In this document: positions 6,687 to 13,797 of the stretch, piece after piece | How positions within the stretch are numbered: position 1 is the first letter of the stretch | How the letters are laid out: each line of letters opens with the position of its first letter | NCBI GenBank assembly: GCA_017500625.1 | Contig: JAFVYX010000268.1 | Location: 1 to 20,834, forward strand | Reading direction: 5' to 3' | Source of the DNA: Clostridia bacterium | Lineage (GTDB): Bacteria; Bacillota_A; Clostridia; Oscillospirales; CAG-272 | Length of the DNA stretch: 20,834 bases | Notes under the pieces: model-generated | Databases searched by the model: none | What the model was told of the DNA's origin: nothing | What the model saw: the letters and a program-made list of their open reading frames with translations, nothing else | Made by a program: the position numbers and the translations under genes

Positions 6687-9128
6687 TCAAGAGAGCGCTA
6701 AGGGCGCCTCTTCGTTCCATGGGGAAAATTCAATTCCGCCCTCGGTGACGGAAGCCAGATATTTCACGTTGCGCACAACGTCCCCCTTGATAATAGCATA
6801 GGAAAACCGGTCCTCAAACTGCGATGTGATGGCTTTTCTTATGGCTCTTGCGCCCTCGCCGCTTCTCTTAGCGATCGTCGCCATGTGCTCGGCTACTCCG
6901 GGGGCGATCGAAAGAGAGAACCCGTCGGATTCGATCCTTTCTACGGTCTCGGCAAGCATTTTCTCTGAGATGCGGTGCAGAGCATCCTCGCTCAGGGGGG
7001 AAAAAAGGATCGTCTCGTCAATGCGACTGAGAAGCTCCGGGCGGAAAAGACGGGACATGGCTTCACGGCCCTCCCGCTCCATGCGCTCGTTATCGCTCTC
7101 TGATAGGTCAATATTCGCAAATCCAAGCGGTAGCTTCCTTTGGAAGGATTCGGCTCCAAGATTGGAGGTCAGGACGATAATGGTGTTCCCGAATTCGGCG
7201 CTTTTTCCGTGTGAATCGGTCAGCACTCCGTCCTCAAGGATCTGTAGGAGGAGATTGTGGACGTCAGGGTGCGCCTTCTCGATCTCGTCAAAGAGGACGA
7301 GAGAGTAGGGGTGGCGTCGCACGCGGCCTGTCAGAAGGCCCGCGTCCTCGTACCCCACGTAGCCGGGCGGCGCTCCTAAGAGACGCGAGGCCGAATGCTT
7401 TTCCATGTATTCCGACATATCAAAGGACAAAAGGGCTGCTTCGCTTCCAAAGACAGCCGCGGCCAGGGCGCGGCAGAGCTCGGTCTTTCCCACCCCGCTC
7501 GGGCCAAAGAATAAAAAGGAACCGATGGGGCGGTGCGGGGGCCGTATTCCTGTGCGCGATCTTCGGACCGCACGGGCCACGGCGGCCACTGCCGTTTCTT
7601 GGCCGATCACGCGGCGGGAAAGCTCGGATTCCAGGGCGGCCAGCCATTCTCCCTCGCCGCTTGCCAGCTGTCCGACCGGGATTCCGGTGCGTTCGCTGAC
7701 GGTTTTTGCGATCAAATCGGGCGTGAGAGTGGGGCGCTGAGCTTCCTTGGGGGCTATGGTGCCTTCCTCTGCCTCTATTGCCGAAAGAAGGGACGCGATC
7801 TCGTCACGGAGACGGGAGGCCGTTTCGTAATCCTGGCGGAGAACGGCCTCTTCCTTCTCGGCAGTCTTCTGCTCATAAATAAGTCTCTTGTTTTTGATTA
7901 TTTTTGCGTTATCTAAGCGTTTTATACGCAGTTCCGACGCGGCTTCGTCGATGATATCAATGGCTTTGTCCGGTAAGCGGTGGTCGGGAGAATAGCGCAA
8001 AGAGAGGTCAACGGCGGCACGGATCGCTTCGTTCGTGATCGTTACGCCGTGATGTGCCTCATAGCGTTCCCGAAGTCCTGAAAGGATCGCGCAGGCCTCG
8101 TCCCTGGTTGGCTCCTCTACGGTGATCGATTGAAAGCGCCGTTCCAGTGCGGCATCGCGCTCGATGTGACGGCGGTACTCCTCCTCGGTGGTGGCACCGA
8201 TGACGCGGATCTCTCCGCGTGCCATAGCCGGCTTCAGAATGTTTGCGGCATCGATCGCCCCCTCGGCCGCTCCCGCCCCGACGATCGTGTGGATCTCGTC
8301 GATAAAAAGGATCACGCTGTCATCGCCGCGCAGCTGCTCCAGTAGTTGCTTCATGCGCTCCTCGAACTCCCCGCGGTATTTGGCGCCTGCCACCAGTGAG
8401 GCGATGTCTAGGGAGAAGACGTGACGGCCGAGCAGATTTTCGGGAACGTTTCCCTCGGCTATTCTTAAGGCCAGCCCCTCGGCGATCGCCGTTTTGCCGA
8501 CTCCGGCTTCTCCGACAAGGCAGGGGTTGTTTTTTGTCCTACGTGAGAGCACGCGCACAAGGCGTACGATCTCTCTGTCTCGGCCGATAACGGGATCGAG
8601 GCGCCCCTCCTCCGCTTTTTTTGTCAGATCGGTGCCGAAGCCGTCCAGAAAAGCCAGGGCTCCACTTTTGAAAGAGTTGCGTTTATTGTCCTTGTTTTCT
8701 GGCGCTATATCGCAAATAGAGGAGAGATCGGAGAGCAGCTCCTTTCGCTCCACGCCCAACGCCGCGATGATCTTGAGCGCCACTCCTCCCTCTACCGATA
8801 GGATCGAGAGCAGGAGATGCTCGGTGCCGACAGCTCCTTGCTTTGCTTTTTTGGCAGAAAGCTCGATGGCGTTTTTTGCTCTTGGGGTGAGATCGGCGGC
8901 GCCCACGTGGCTCGGTCGGCCGACCCCCGCAAGATGAGAGATGCATTCGCGAAGCTTGGCGGCATTAAGACCCGCGCCCTCAAGAATGCGGGAGGCAACA
9001 CCGTCATGCTCGGCGGAAAGACCGTACAAGAGATGTTCGGTGCCAATGTAGGTGTGTCCAAGCTCCGAGGCGACGCGCTCCGCTGCCCGAAGTGCATTTT
9101 CGGCTTTTGATGTAAAACGCTGTGTCAA
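6687..9128 (-). CDS. clpC: ATP-dependent Clp protease ATP-binding subunit ClpC
   Basis: ClpC is a hexameric AAA+ unfoldase that feeds proteins to ClpP. With the TTG start at 9128 it has 813 residues, normal for ClpC. Order: two Clp-N repeats (about 1-140), AAA-1 with Walker A GEAGVGKT (206-213) and Walker B ILFIDE (273-278), a UvrB/C-like middle region (about 411-450), and AAA-2 with GPSGVGKT (542-549) and VLFDE (611-615). The ClpP-docking LGF loop is at 668-670. The middle domain and loop separate it from ClpB. TTG is preferred because AAGGAGG (9136-9142) is seven bases upstream and the protein then begins with the usual [12 protein letters not shown]. The GTG at 9170 would add a lysine-rich tail and has no ribosome binding site. 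No ctsR, mcsA or mcsB adjoins it. Confidence 0.95.
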   Translation of the reverse strand: MTQRFTSKAENALRAAERVASELGHTYIGTEHLLYGLSAEHDGVASRILEGAGLNAAKLRECISHLAGVGRPSHVGAADLTPRAKNAIELSAKKAKQGAVGTEHLLLSILSVEGGVALKIIAALGVERKELLSDLSSICDIAPENKDNKRNSFKSGALAFLDGFGTDLTKKAEEGRLDPVIGRDREIVRLVRVLSRRTKNNPCLVGEAGVGKTAIAEGLALRIAEGNVPENLLGRHVFSLDIASLVAGAKYRGEFEERMKQLLEQLRGDDSVILFIDEIHTIVGAGAAEGAIDAANILKPAMARGEIRVIGATTEEEYRRHIERDAALERRFQSITVEEPTRDEACAILSGLRERYEAHHGVTITNEAIRAAVDLSLRYSPDHRLPDKAIDIIDEAASELRIKRLDNAKIIKNKRLIYEQKTAEKEEAVLRQDYETASRLRDEIASLLSAIEAEEGTIAPKEAQRPTLTPDLIAKTVSERTGIPVGQLASGEGEWLAALESELSRRVIGQETAVAAVARAVRRSRTGIRPPHRPIGSFLFFGPSGVGKTELCRALAAAVFGSEAALLSFDMSEYMEKHSASRLLGAPPGYVGYEDAGLLTGRVRRHPYSLVLFDEIEKAHPDVHNLLLQILEDGVLTDSHGKSAEFGNTIIVLTSNLGAESFQRKLPLGFANIDLSESDNERMEREGREAMSRLFRPELLSRIDETILFSPLSEDALHRISEKMLAETVERIESDGFSLSIAPGVAEHMATIAKRSGEGARAIRKAITSQFEDRFSYAIIKGDVVRNVKYLASVTEGGIEFSPWNEEAPLALS

Positions 9129-9171
9129 GGCAGTTCCTCCTTTTCGTTTCTTTTTTTGTATTCTTGACACA
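9121..9171 (-). promoter_or_regulatory. Inverted repeat placing the clpC start codon in a stem
   Basis: TGTGTCAAG (minus strand 9171-9163) pairs perfectly over 9 bp with CTTGACACA (9129-9121). The second arm contains the TTG start codon (9128-9126), and the 33-base loop carries the AAGGAGG ribosome binding site. Such a hairpin could limit initiation or join a refolding switch. It may also be chance, since the second arm is constrained by coding sequence. Confidence 0.35.
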
Positions 9172-9183
9172 ACCCATTACACT

Positions 9184-9705
9184 TTATTCAGCAATACCCG
9201 GTGGCGCAGGGTAATCGTAGTCGCGTAGCATTTTTTCATAAAACGTTCCGTCCACCGCACCGTCCTCAGGGAGACGGTAGATCCTTTGGATCGCCCTCGC
9301 CACCGCCGAGGAGGCGTAGGAATACACGCCTCCCGTGTCGCTTCGTTCGGTGATCCCGTAGCGCTCGGCGAGGAAGTTCATAAGCCGCTGCAGGTTGGCA
9401 ACACCGCTTCCCGCGGATCCGATCGTTACGGGAAGCCGCGTGTCCGGCGGAATCGTGTCGGGAGAGAGGCGCAGAGCGCGGGCAGCAAGATAGTCGCGGT
9501 AGAGTGAATCGAAGGTGGCTCGGTCAACCTCACCGGTCGGCGGAAGGGAGCGCTTGCTTTGATAATCCTGCACCGCTGCGCGAGTCGCCGCATCGTATTC
9601 TCCGTTGATGATCACGGGAAAGGCCGAGTTGGTGTCATAGTACAGCTCCAGAAGATACCGCTGGATCTCGCGAATGGCTTCGTGCCTGTCGTTTTGCTCG
9701 TACAT
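9184..9705 (-). CDS. Protein with two peptidoglycan-binding repeats, no signal peptide
   Basis: The product is 173 residues. Two repeats of the PG_binding_1 type can be followed. The first is at about 8-68 with INGEYDAATRAAVQDYQSK and TGEVDRATFDSL; the second, more diverged, is at about 95-160 with VANLQRLMNFL and DGAVDGTFYEKM. Such three-helix modules bind cell-wall peptidoglycan and usually sit on hydrolases, but no catalytic domain is present. There is no signal peptide or membrane helix: the start MYEQNDRHEA is polar and charged. AAGGAGG, overlapping the upstream gene's stop, sets the ATG. Its repeats resemble those of the neighbouring larger protein, suggesting a shared role, possibly in spore cortex or septal peptidoglycan. 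That role is inferred. clpC starts 55 bases downstream. Confidence 0.8.
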   Translation of the reverse strand: MYEQNDRHEAIREIQRYLLELYYDTNSAFPVIINGEYDAATRAAVQDYQSKRSLPPTGEVDRATFDSLYRDYLAARALRLSPDTIPPDTRLPVTIGSAGSGVANLQRLMNFLAERYGITERSDTGGVYSYASSAVARAIQRIYRLPEDGAVDGTFYEKMLRDYDYPAPPGIAE

Positions 9706-9714
9706 AGCTCCTCC

Positions 9715-11112
9715 TTACGAGATGGTGTAGCCGGGATACTGTCCCTCGCGCACCTGGTTCCCGACGTAAATATCGCTGTAAACGTTCATAAGATCGTTCC
9801 AGGTGGCGGCACCGACAATCCCCGTGGTGAATGAGGGGACAAAGATGCGCTGAAACGCTTCCACGGCGGCCTCGGTGGCAGCACCGAAGATCCCGTCTGC
9901 CGTAATGGCCGGAATATCGGGCACGTAGCGCGCCACATAGCCGAGATATTCCTGTAGGGCGCGGACGTCATCGCCCGTGTCGCCGCGCGAAAGATTCCGC
10001 CCGGGAAAGGGCAGCGTCCGCCCTTCGGTATAGACGATGGGGGTGGCCGCGATCATGCCGAGGTAGGTGTTATAGAGGAGATTCCACGTGATCTCGCCAA
10101 CAATGCCGTCGGCAGGGAGACCGTAGGTGTTTTGAAAGGCGATGACGGAGTCGCGGGTAGCGGGGCCGAAGACGCCGTCAAGCGCCACGGATGGAACCGA
10201 TCTGACGTACTGTGCGATGTAGGACAAATAGTATTGCAGGACACGTACGGCGGGGCCCGACATTCCCAGCATCAGCGCCTCGGGATATTCGGAGGGGAGC
10301 TCGGAAAGCGTGAGGCCCTCGGAGTTCAATTCGGAAAGGCGCTTCACTCCGTTGTAGATAAAAGCGATCCGATACCACGTGTTCTTACCGACGATCCCGT
10401 CCTCTCCAAGCCCGAAGATGCGTTGAAAGGCGCGCACGGCTGCCTCCGTGTCCTCGTTATAGATTCCGTTGACCGTGGCGATCTTGGGAATGGCGGGGTA
10501 GTTGGCTGAGATGCGATTAAGGCGCGTTTGCACAAGGGCCACGTCGTTATTGGCGGTGCCGATCCGCAGAGGGACGATCGGGGCGCTTTCGCCGACGTCA
10601 GACACGGGAACGTCGTTTACGATGTCAATATCCCGTCCGTAATAGTATTGAAGGATCTCATAGGGGACAAGGCCGTTACCCGCGAGTGAAACGGTTCCCC
10701 ATTGAGAAAGTCCTCCGCACTGTACACGAATGCCGTCGCAATAGGAGGTAAACAGCGGCTCCACAAATCCCTGGCGGCGTACGTAACTGTCGAAGATCTC
10801 GTCAACGATGTTCCCCACGTTTTCAAAGACGTCGCGCCCGTTCACAAAGGCCTGGTCATAGGCCGTGGAGCCGGTGATGTCAAAGGGATAGCCGCGGCTG
10901 CGGTAAAATTCGGTATAGACACGGTTGAGCGCGAAAGAGATCTGGGCGTAGATGTTGGCGCGGATCGCGCTTTCGGGCCAGGTCGGATAGACCTCGCTTG
11001 ACGCCACGTTTTTGATGTAATCGGGAAAGGGGAGCGTTACGTTCGGCGCGTTCGAATCGGGGGGACCCAGGTGGACGGTGATGGTTTCTGGTATGCGAGG
11101 GAGATCAGGCAC
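9715..11112 (-). CDS. SpoIID/LytB-like protein with three peptidoglycan-binding repeats
   Basis: The 465-residue product has a SpoIID/LytB-like N-terminal domain (about 25-165). Its features are PESAIRANIYAQISFALNR (46-64), matching the EALKAQAVAARTYA-type helix of SpoIID with E47 in the position of the conserved acid, and SQWGTVSLAGNGLVPYEIL (136-154) followed by a tyrosine-rich end. Three PG_binding_1 repeats follow at about 183-250, 282-347 and 376-441, each with a DGIxG/NGIY-type turn and a TW pair. SpoIID family members trim or activate trimming of peptidoglycan during engulfment. Unlike SpoIID there is no signal peptide or anchor. The GTG start at 11112 is chosen because AAGGAGG (11121-11127) is eight bases upstream and it overlaps the previous gene's stop by eight bases. 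The ATG at 11139 has no ribosome binding site. Confidence 0.78.
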   Translation of the reverse strand: MPDLPRIPETITVHLGPPDSNAPNVTLPFPDYIKNVASSEVYPTWPESAIRANIYAQISFALNRVYTEFYRSRGYPFDITGSTAYDQAFVNGRDVFENVGNIVDEIFDSYVRRQGFVEPLFTSYCDGIRVQCGGLSQWGTVSLAGNGLVPYEILQYYYGRDIDIVNDVPVSDVGESAPIVPLRIGTANNDVALVQTRLNRISANYPAIPKIATVNGIYNEDTEAAVRAFQRIFGLGEDGIVGKNTWYRIAFIYNGVKRLSELNSEGLTLSELPSEYPEALMLGMSGPAVRVLQYYLSYIAQYVRSVPSVALDGVFGPATRDSVIAFQNTYGLPADGIVGEITWNLLYNTYLGMIAATPIVYTEGRTLPFPGRNLSRGDTGDDVRALQEYLGYVARYVPDIPAITADGIFGAATEAAVEAFQRIFVPSFTTGIVGAATWNDLMNVYSDIYVGNQVREGQYPGYTIS

Positions 11113-11548
11113 GGCGCGCTCCTCCTTCCAGTGGCTCATATTCGGTGAAATCGGTTTCCTCGGTGGGAGGATACTTTTCGGGGACGTAGGGCGGCTTGGG
11201 AATCAGCTCTCCCAATTGAAGCGACGTGACACCGGGAAACAGGGGAACGTCCCTGAAGACAAGGGGATAATACCCGGCCTTGAAGATCTCGATCACGTAG
11301 CTGGCAAAGCCGGGAGGATTTCCGGGAGATTGTGAAAGTGCGGCCTCGGGCGTTGGCAGATCGATCCTTTCGGCAAGCCCCGACCTGTCGGTGGTCAGAA
11401 GATAGTGTATGGCGGCGTTTTCTTCCGTGGCGCCTCCGATGCGCACGTCGGCCCCCTCCACGGGAAAGGCACCCCCCGCCGTCACCACGCGGACGGCCAG
11501 CGTCCCGAGCTGTGACAGGCGGCGCGAAATGGGCGGAGATGTGTTCAT
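11105..11548 (-). CDS. Small protein, probable carboxypeptidase-regulatory-like beta-sandwich
   Basis: The 147-residue product starts at the ATG preceded by AAAGGGGG (about 11554-11561); an upstream in-frame extension to 11599 runs through the promoter and is rejected. The body, about 13-110, reads like one beta-sandwich: GTLAVRVVTAGGAFPVEGADV, a central LLTTDRSGLAERIDLPTP, then YVIEIFKAGYYPLVFRDVP. The pattern of an ornamented residue pair, a D-x-x-G turn and a closing GYYP strand is that of carboxypeptidase-regulatory or Cna-B-like domains. The tail is proline- and glutamate-rich (IPKPPYVPEKYPPTEE). No signal peptide is seen. It is the first gene of the cluster and is translationally coupled to the SpoIID-like gene. 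Its function is unknown; by association it may act with those peptidoglycan-binding proteins. Confidence 0.65.
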   Translation of the reverse strand: MNTSPPISRRLSQLGTLAVRVVTAGGAFPVEGADVRIGGATEENAAIHYLLTTDRSGLAERIDLPTPEAALSQSPGNPPGFASYVIEIFKAGYYPLVFRDVPLFPGVTSLQLGELIPKPPYVPEKYPPTEETDFTEYEPLEGGARRA

Positions 11549-11578
11549 AGCAAGCCCCCTTTGTATAGATGTGCTAAC

Positions 11579-11608
11579 AGTATATGCGCCGTTTGTCATA
11601 CTTGTGAA
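11579..11608 (-). promoter_or_regulatory. Candidate promoter of the peptidoglycan-binding cluster
   Basis: On the minus strand TTCACA (11608-11603) and TATACT (11584-11579) are separated by 18 bases, each one mismatch from sigma-A consensus, and are followed about 20 bases later by the ribosome binding site. The same stretch contains GTATGA and CATATACT, which loosely resemble mother-cell sporulation promoters, so the sigma factor cannot be assigned. Confidence 0.4.
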
Positions 11609-11649
11609 AAGTTATTGGCAGAAAAGGCGGTTTTTCGTCCTTTCCGCCC

Positions 11650-11678
11650 TTGACAACCTATGGCTTTTTCATTATAAT
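11650..11678 (+). promoter_or_regulatory. Consensus sigma-A promoter of the PRPP synthetase gene
   Basis: TTGACA (11650-11655) and TATAAT (11673-11678) are both perfect and 17 bases apart. The start site should lie near 11685, giving a leader of about 30 bases before the ATG at 11717. It diverges from the promoter of the peptidoglycan-binding cluster. Confidence 0.92.
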
Positions 11679-11716
11679 GGATATGTAATACGATAATTTC
11701 AGGGACGGTGCAAGCT

Positions 11717-12838
11717 ATGAAAGAAAACTCTTACGGTGACCTCAGTATTATCGGAATGCGCGGCTGCGAGGATTTCGTTGCGCAGGTGGACTGCTACCTC
11801 CAGGAATGGCGCCGCCATGACGGAGAGGGAACCTTCATTGCCGAGGCCTCCTGCCCCCGCTTTGGCAGCGGTGAGGGCAAGGGTATGATCCGCGACTCCA
11901 TGCGGAGCCGTGACGTCTACATTATTTCCGACGTTTTCAACCACGGCGTTACGTACCAGATGTACGGGCAGACGGTCCCGATGAGTCCTGACGATCACTT
12001 CCAGGATCTGAAGCGCATCATCGGTGCCATCGGCGGTAAGGCCAAGCGCATCACCGTCCTTATGCCGATGCTGTATGAGGGCCGCCAGCATAAGCGTGCC
12101 AGCCGTGAGTCGCTGGACTGCGCCATGGCGCTCCAGGAGCTTCATAACATCGGTGTTTCCAACGTCATTACCTTTGACGTGCACGACCCGCGCGTGCAAA
12201 ACGCCATTCCCCTTTGCAGCTTTGACAACTTCCGTTCCACCTATCAGATGCTCAAGGCCCTGGTCCACGAGTATCCCGACGTGGAGTTCCATAAGGACAA
12301 GATCATGGTCGTTTCCCCCGATGAGGGCGCCATGTCGCGTTGCATGTACTACTCCTCCATGCTCGGCATTGAGCTTGGCATGTTCTACAAGCGCCGCAAT
12401 TACTCGGTGATCGTCAACGGCAAGAACCCTATTGAGGCCCACGAGTACCTCGGCCGCGACCCGAAGGGCATGGACGTTATCGTTGTGGACGACATGATCT
12501 CCTCGGGAGAGTCGATGATCGACGTGGCCCGCCAGCTGAAGGCGCGCGGCGCCAAGCGCATCTTCATCTTTACTGCCTTCGGCCTTTTCTGCAACGGCCT
12601 TAACGTGATGGATGAGGCGTATGCCGAGGGGCTCTTTACCCGCATCATGACCACGAACCTCGTGTACAGGACCCCCGAGCTCCTCTCGCGTGAGTGGTAT
12701 GGCGAGGTGAATATGTGCAAGTACGTTGCCTACATCATCGATACCCTCAACCACGACCAGAGCGTTTCGGGCCTGCTTGACCAGTCCAAGAGGATCCGCA
12801 AGCTGCTTGTTGAGCACGGTAAGATCGTTCAGGCATAA
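11717..12838 (+). CDS. prs: Ribose-phosphate pyrophosphokinase, long clostridial variant
   Basis: PRPP synthetase makes phosphoribosyl pyrophosphate from ribose 5-phosphate and ATP for nucleotide, histidine and tryptophan synthesis. The 373-residue product is about 55 longer than classical Prs (about 315). It keeps the architecture of two type-I phosphoribosyltransferase-like domains: LYEGRQHKRASRES (119-132) matches the flexible YARQDRKxxxRE loop, FDVHDPRVQN (153-162) matches the DLHAxQIQ metal/ATP site, and VVDDMISSGESM (256-267) is the PRPP loop, where SSGES replaces the usual DTAGT. Extra length lies in the N-terminal region, around 160-190 and at the C-terminus. The ATG is chosen although its ribosome binding site is weak (AGGGACGG); the GTG at 11708 is too close to that site. 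It is monocistronic, between a consensus promoter and a terminator. Confidence 0.88.
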   Translation: MKENSYGDLSIIGMRGCEDFVAQVDCYLQEWRRHDGEGTFIAEASCPRFGSGEGKGMIRDSMRSRDVYIISDVFNHGVTYQMYGQTVPMSPDDHFQDLKRIIGAIGGKAKRITVLMPMLYEGRQHKRASRESLDCAMALQELHNIGVSNVITFDVHDPRVQNAIPLCSFDNFRSTYQMLKALVHEYPDVEFHKDKIMVVSPDEGAMSRCMYYSSMLGIELGMFYKRRNYSVIVNGKNPIEAHEYLGRDPKGMDVIVVDDMISSGESMIDVARQLKARGAKRIFIFTAFGLFCNGLNVMDEAYAEGLFTRIMTTNLVYRTPELLSREWYGEVNMCKYVAYIIDTLNHDQSVSGLLDQSKRIRKLLVEHGKIVQA

Positions 12839-12840
12839 AT

Positions 12841-12880
12841 AAAAAAGAAGCACGAACAGCGTTGTTCGTGCTTCTTTTTT
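12841..12880. terminator. Bidirectional intrinsic terminator between prs and the response regulator
   Basis: A perfect 12-bp stem (GAAGCACGAACA 12847-12858 with its complement 12863-12874) closes a GCGT loop, with A6 on the left and T6 or more on the right. It starts two bases after the prs stop and touches the stop codon of the convergent response regulator, so it serves both. Confidence 0.95.
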
Positions 12881-13569
12881 TACTGAAGGGTCTCGAATTT
12901 ATAACCGACGCCCCACACGGTTTTGAGCGTCCACTTGTCGGAAACGCCCTCCAGCTTTTCGCGCAGGCGCTTGACGTGTACGTCCACGGTGCGGCTGTCT
13001 CCGTAATACTCAAAGCCCCAGACCTTGTCAAGGAGCTGGTCGCGCGTGTAAACGATGTTGCAATGCGAGGCCAGGAAGTAGAGAAGCTCCAGCTCCTTCG
13101 GCGGGATATCGATGGCCTTTCCGCGGAGCTTCAGCTCGTATTTCTGGCGGCTGATCTCGATGTTCTCAAATTTTACGACCTCATCGTTGGTACCGCTCTG
13201 GGCCGTATAGCGGCGCAGGACTGCCTTGATGCGTGCGGAAAGCTCGTTCAGGTCAAACGGCTTGACCACAAAGTCATCAGCGCCAAGCTCAAGGCCCAGC
13301 ACGCGGTCAAAGACCTCGCCCTTGGCCGTGACCATAATGATCGGCTTCTGCGATACCTCGCGGATCTCACGGCAGACCTGGCGGCCGTCCTTTTGCGGCA
13401 TCATAATGTCAAGAAGCACGATATCGGGATCATAGGAATGAAAGGTAGAGAGCGCCTCAACACCGTCGTGCGCCACTCTTACCTTGTAGCCCTCATTTTC
13501 AAAATAAAGGCGCATCATGTCACAGATGTTGGGGTCATCATCGGCGATCAAAAGCTTGATGTCGGTCAT
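12880..13569 (-). CDS. OmpR/PhoB-family response regulator
   Basis: The 229-residue product has a receiver domain (about 1-122) with the acidic cluster ADDD at 9-12, phospho-acceptor D54 in VLLDIMMP, T81 and K103 in VVKPFDL. A C-terminal winged-helix DNA-binding domain follows (about 130-227) with PPKELELLYFLASH, the recognition-helix segment DSRTVDVHVKRLREKLE and the closing TVWGVGYKFE. It belongs to the PhoP/ResD/RegX3-like group, which binds tandem direct repeats. AAAGGA about ten bases upstream supports the ATG. No histidine kinase is present on either side: a terminator follows and ychF lies upstream on the other strand, so its partner must be elsewhere. Upstream are two candidate promoters and TTCACA repeats spaced as PhoP boxes, suggesting self-regulation and a phosphate-type signal, though this is inference. 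Confidence 0.92.
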   Translation of the reverse strand: MTDIKLLIADDDPNICDMMRLYFENEGYKVRVAHDGVEALSTFHSYDPDIVLLDIMMPQKDGRQVCREIREVSQKPIIMVTAKGEVFDRVLGLELGADDFVVKPFDLNELSARIKAVLRRYTAQSGTNDEVVKFENIEISRQKYELKLRGKAIDIPPKELELLYFLASHCNIVYTRDQLLDKVWGFEYYGDSRTVDVHVKRLREKLEGVSDKWTLKTVWGVGYKFETLQ

Positions 13570-13604
13570 TTTAGGGGTCCTTTCATCAAATTAACTGCAC
13601 GTCT

Positions 13605-13658
13605 ATTATAAACGGTCGATGCGATGCGTGTGTGAATGCTGTGTGAAATTCCTGTTTT
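13605..13658 (-). promoter_or_regulatory. Proximal promoter with PhoP-type direct repeats upstream of the response regulator
   Basis: Read on the minus strand, two exact TTCACA repeats (13647-13642 and 13636-13631) are separated by five bases, the TT(A/C/T)ACA-N5-TT(A/C/T)ACA pattern of PhoP boxes. A weaker third copy, AAAACA (13658-13653), keeps the 11-base period. A perfect TATAAT (13610-13605) lies 20 bases downstream of the last repeat with no good -35 box, as expected of a promoter that needs an activator. Confidence 0.55.
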
Positions 13659-13662
13659 TTTT

Positions 13663-13691
13663 AGTATAGCACGAAGCATTGACGATGTCAA
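13663..13691 (-). promoter_or_regulatory. Distal sigma-A promoter of the response regulator
   Basis: On the minus strand TTGACA (13691-13686) is a perfect -35 box and TATACT (13668-13663) a one-mismatch -10 box, 17 bases apart. The start site would fall near 13656, at the upstream edge of the TTCACA repeats. Confidence 0.7.
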
Positions 13692-13723
13692 GTCGCGACG
13701 TGGGAGGTTTTTTTGCAAAACGC

Positions 13724-13752
13724 TGGACTTTCTTACCGAAATATGCTATACT
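13724..13752 (+). promoter_or_regulatory. Promoter of ychF, extended -10 type
   Basis: TATACT (13747-13752) is preceded by TGC, giving an extended -10 box, with a partial -35 TGGACT (13724-13729) 17 bases upstream. The start would lie near 13759 and the ribosome binding site AAAGAGG at about 13785-13791. Confidence 0.65.
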
Positions 13753-13797
13753 GTTACGGTACAAGCTTAATTTTGAGCATAACGAAAGAGGAAAACC

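Noticed and set aside
9126..9170. GTG at 9170 as the clpC start
   Set aside because: No ribosome binding site precedes it, it would add a lysine-rich tail encoded by the real ribosome binding site region, and ClpC homologues begin at the TTG.
9129..9183. CtsR box, CIRCE element or own promoter for clpC
   Set aside because: No GGTCAAA tandem repeat, no TTAGCACTC inverted repeat, and TTGACA-like strings here lack a -10 box at a proper distance.
9184..11548. Prophage or phage lysis module
   Set aside because: Peptidoglycan-binding repeats suggested an endolysin, but there is no catalytic lysin domain, holin, structural gene or integrase, and base composition matches the flanks.
11626..11648. 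GGCGG/CCGCC hairpin before the prs promoter as a terminator
   Set aside because: The stem is only 5 bp with a 13-base loop, and it lies between divergent promoters where no transcript is expected to end.
11699..12853. A 384-codon open frame opposite prs
   Set aside because: It includes both the terminator and the prs leader, and prs itself is unmistakable.
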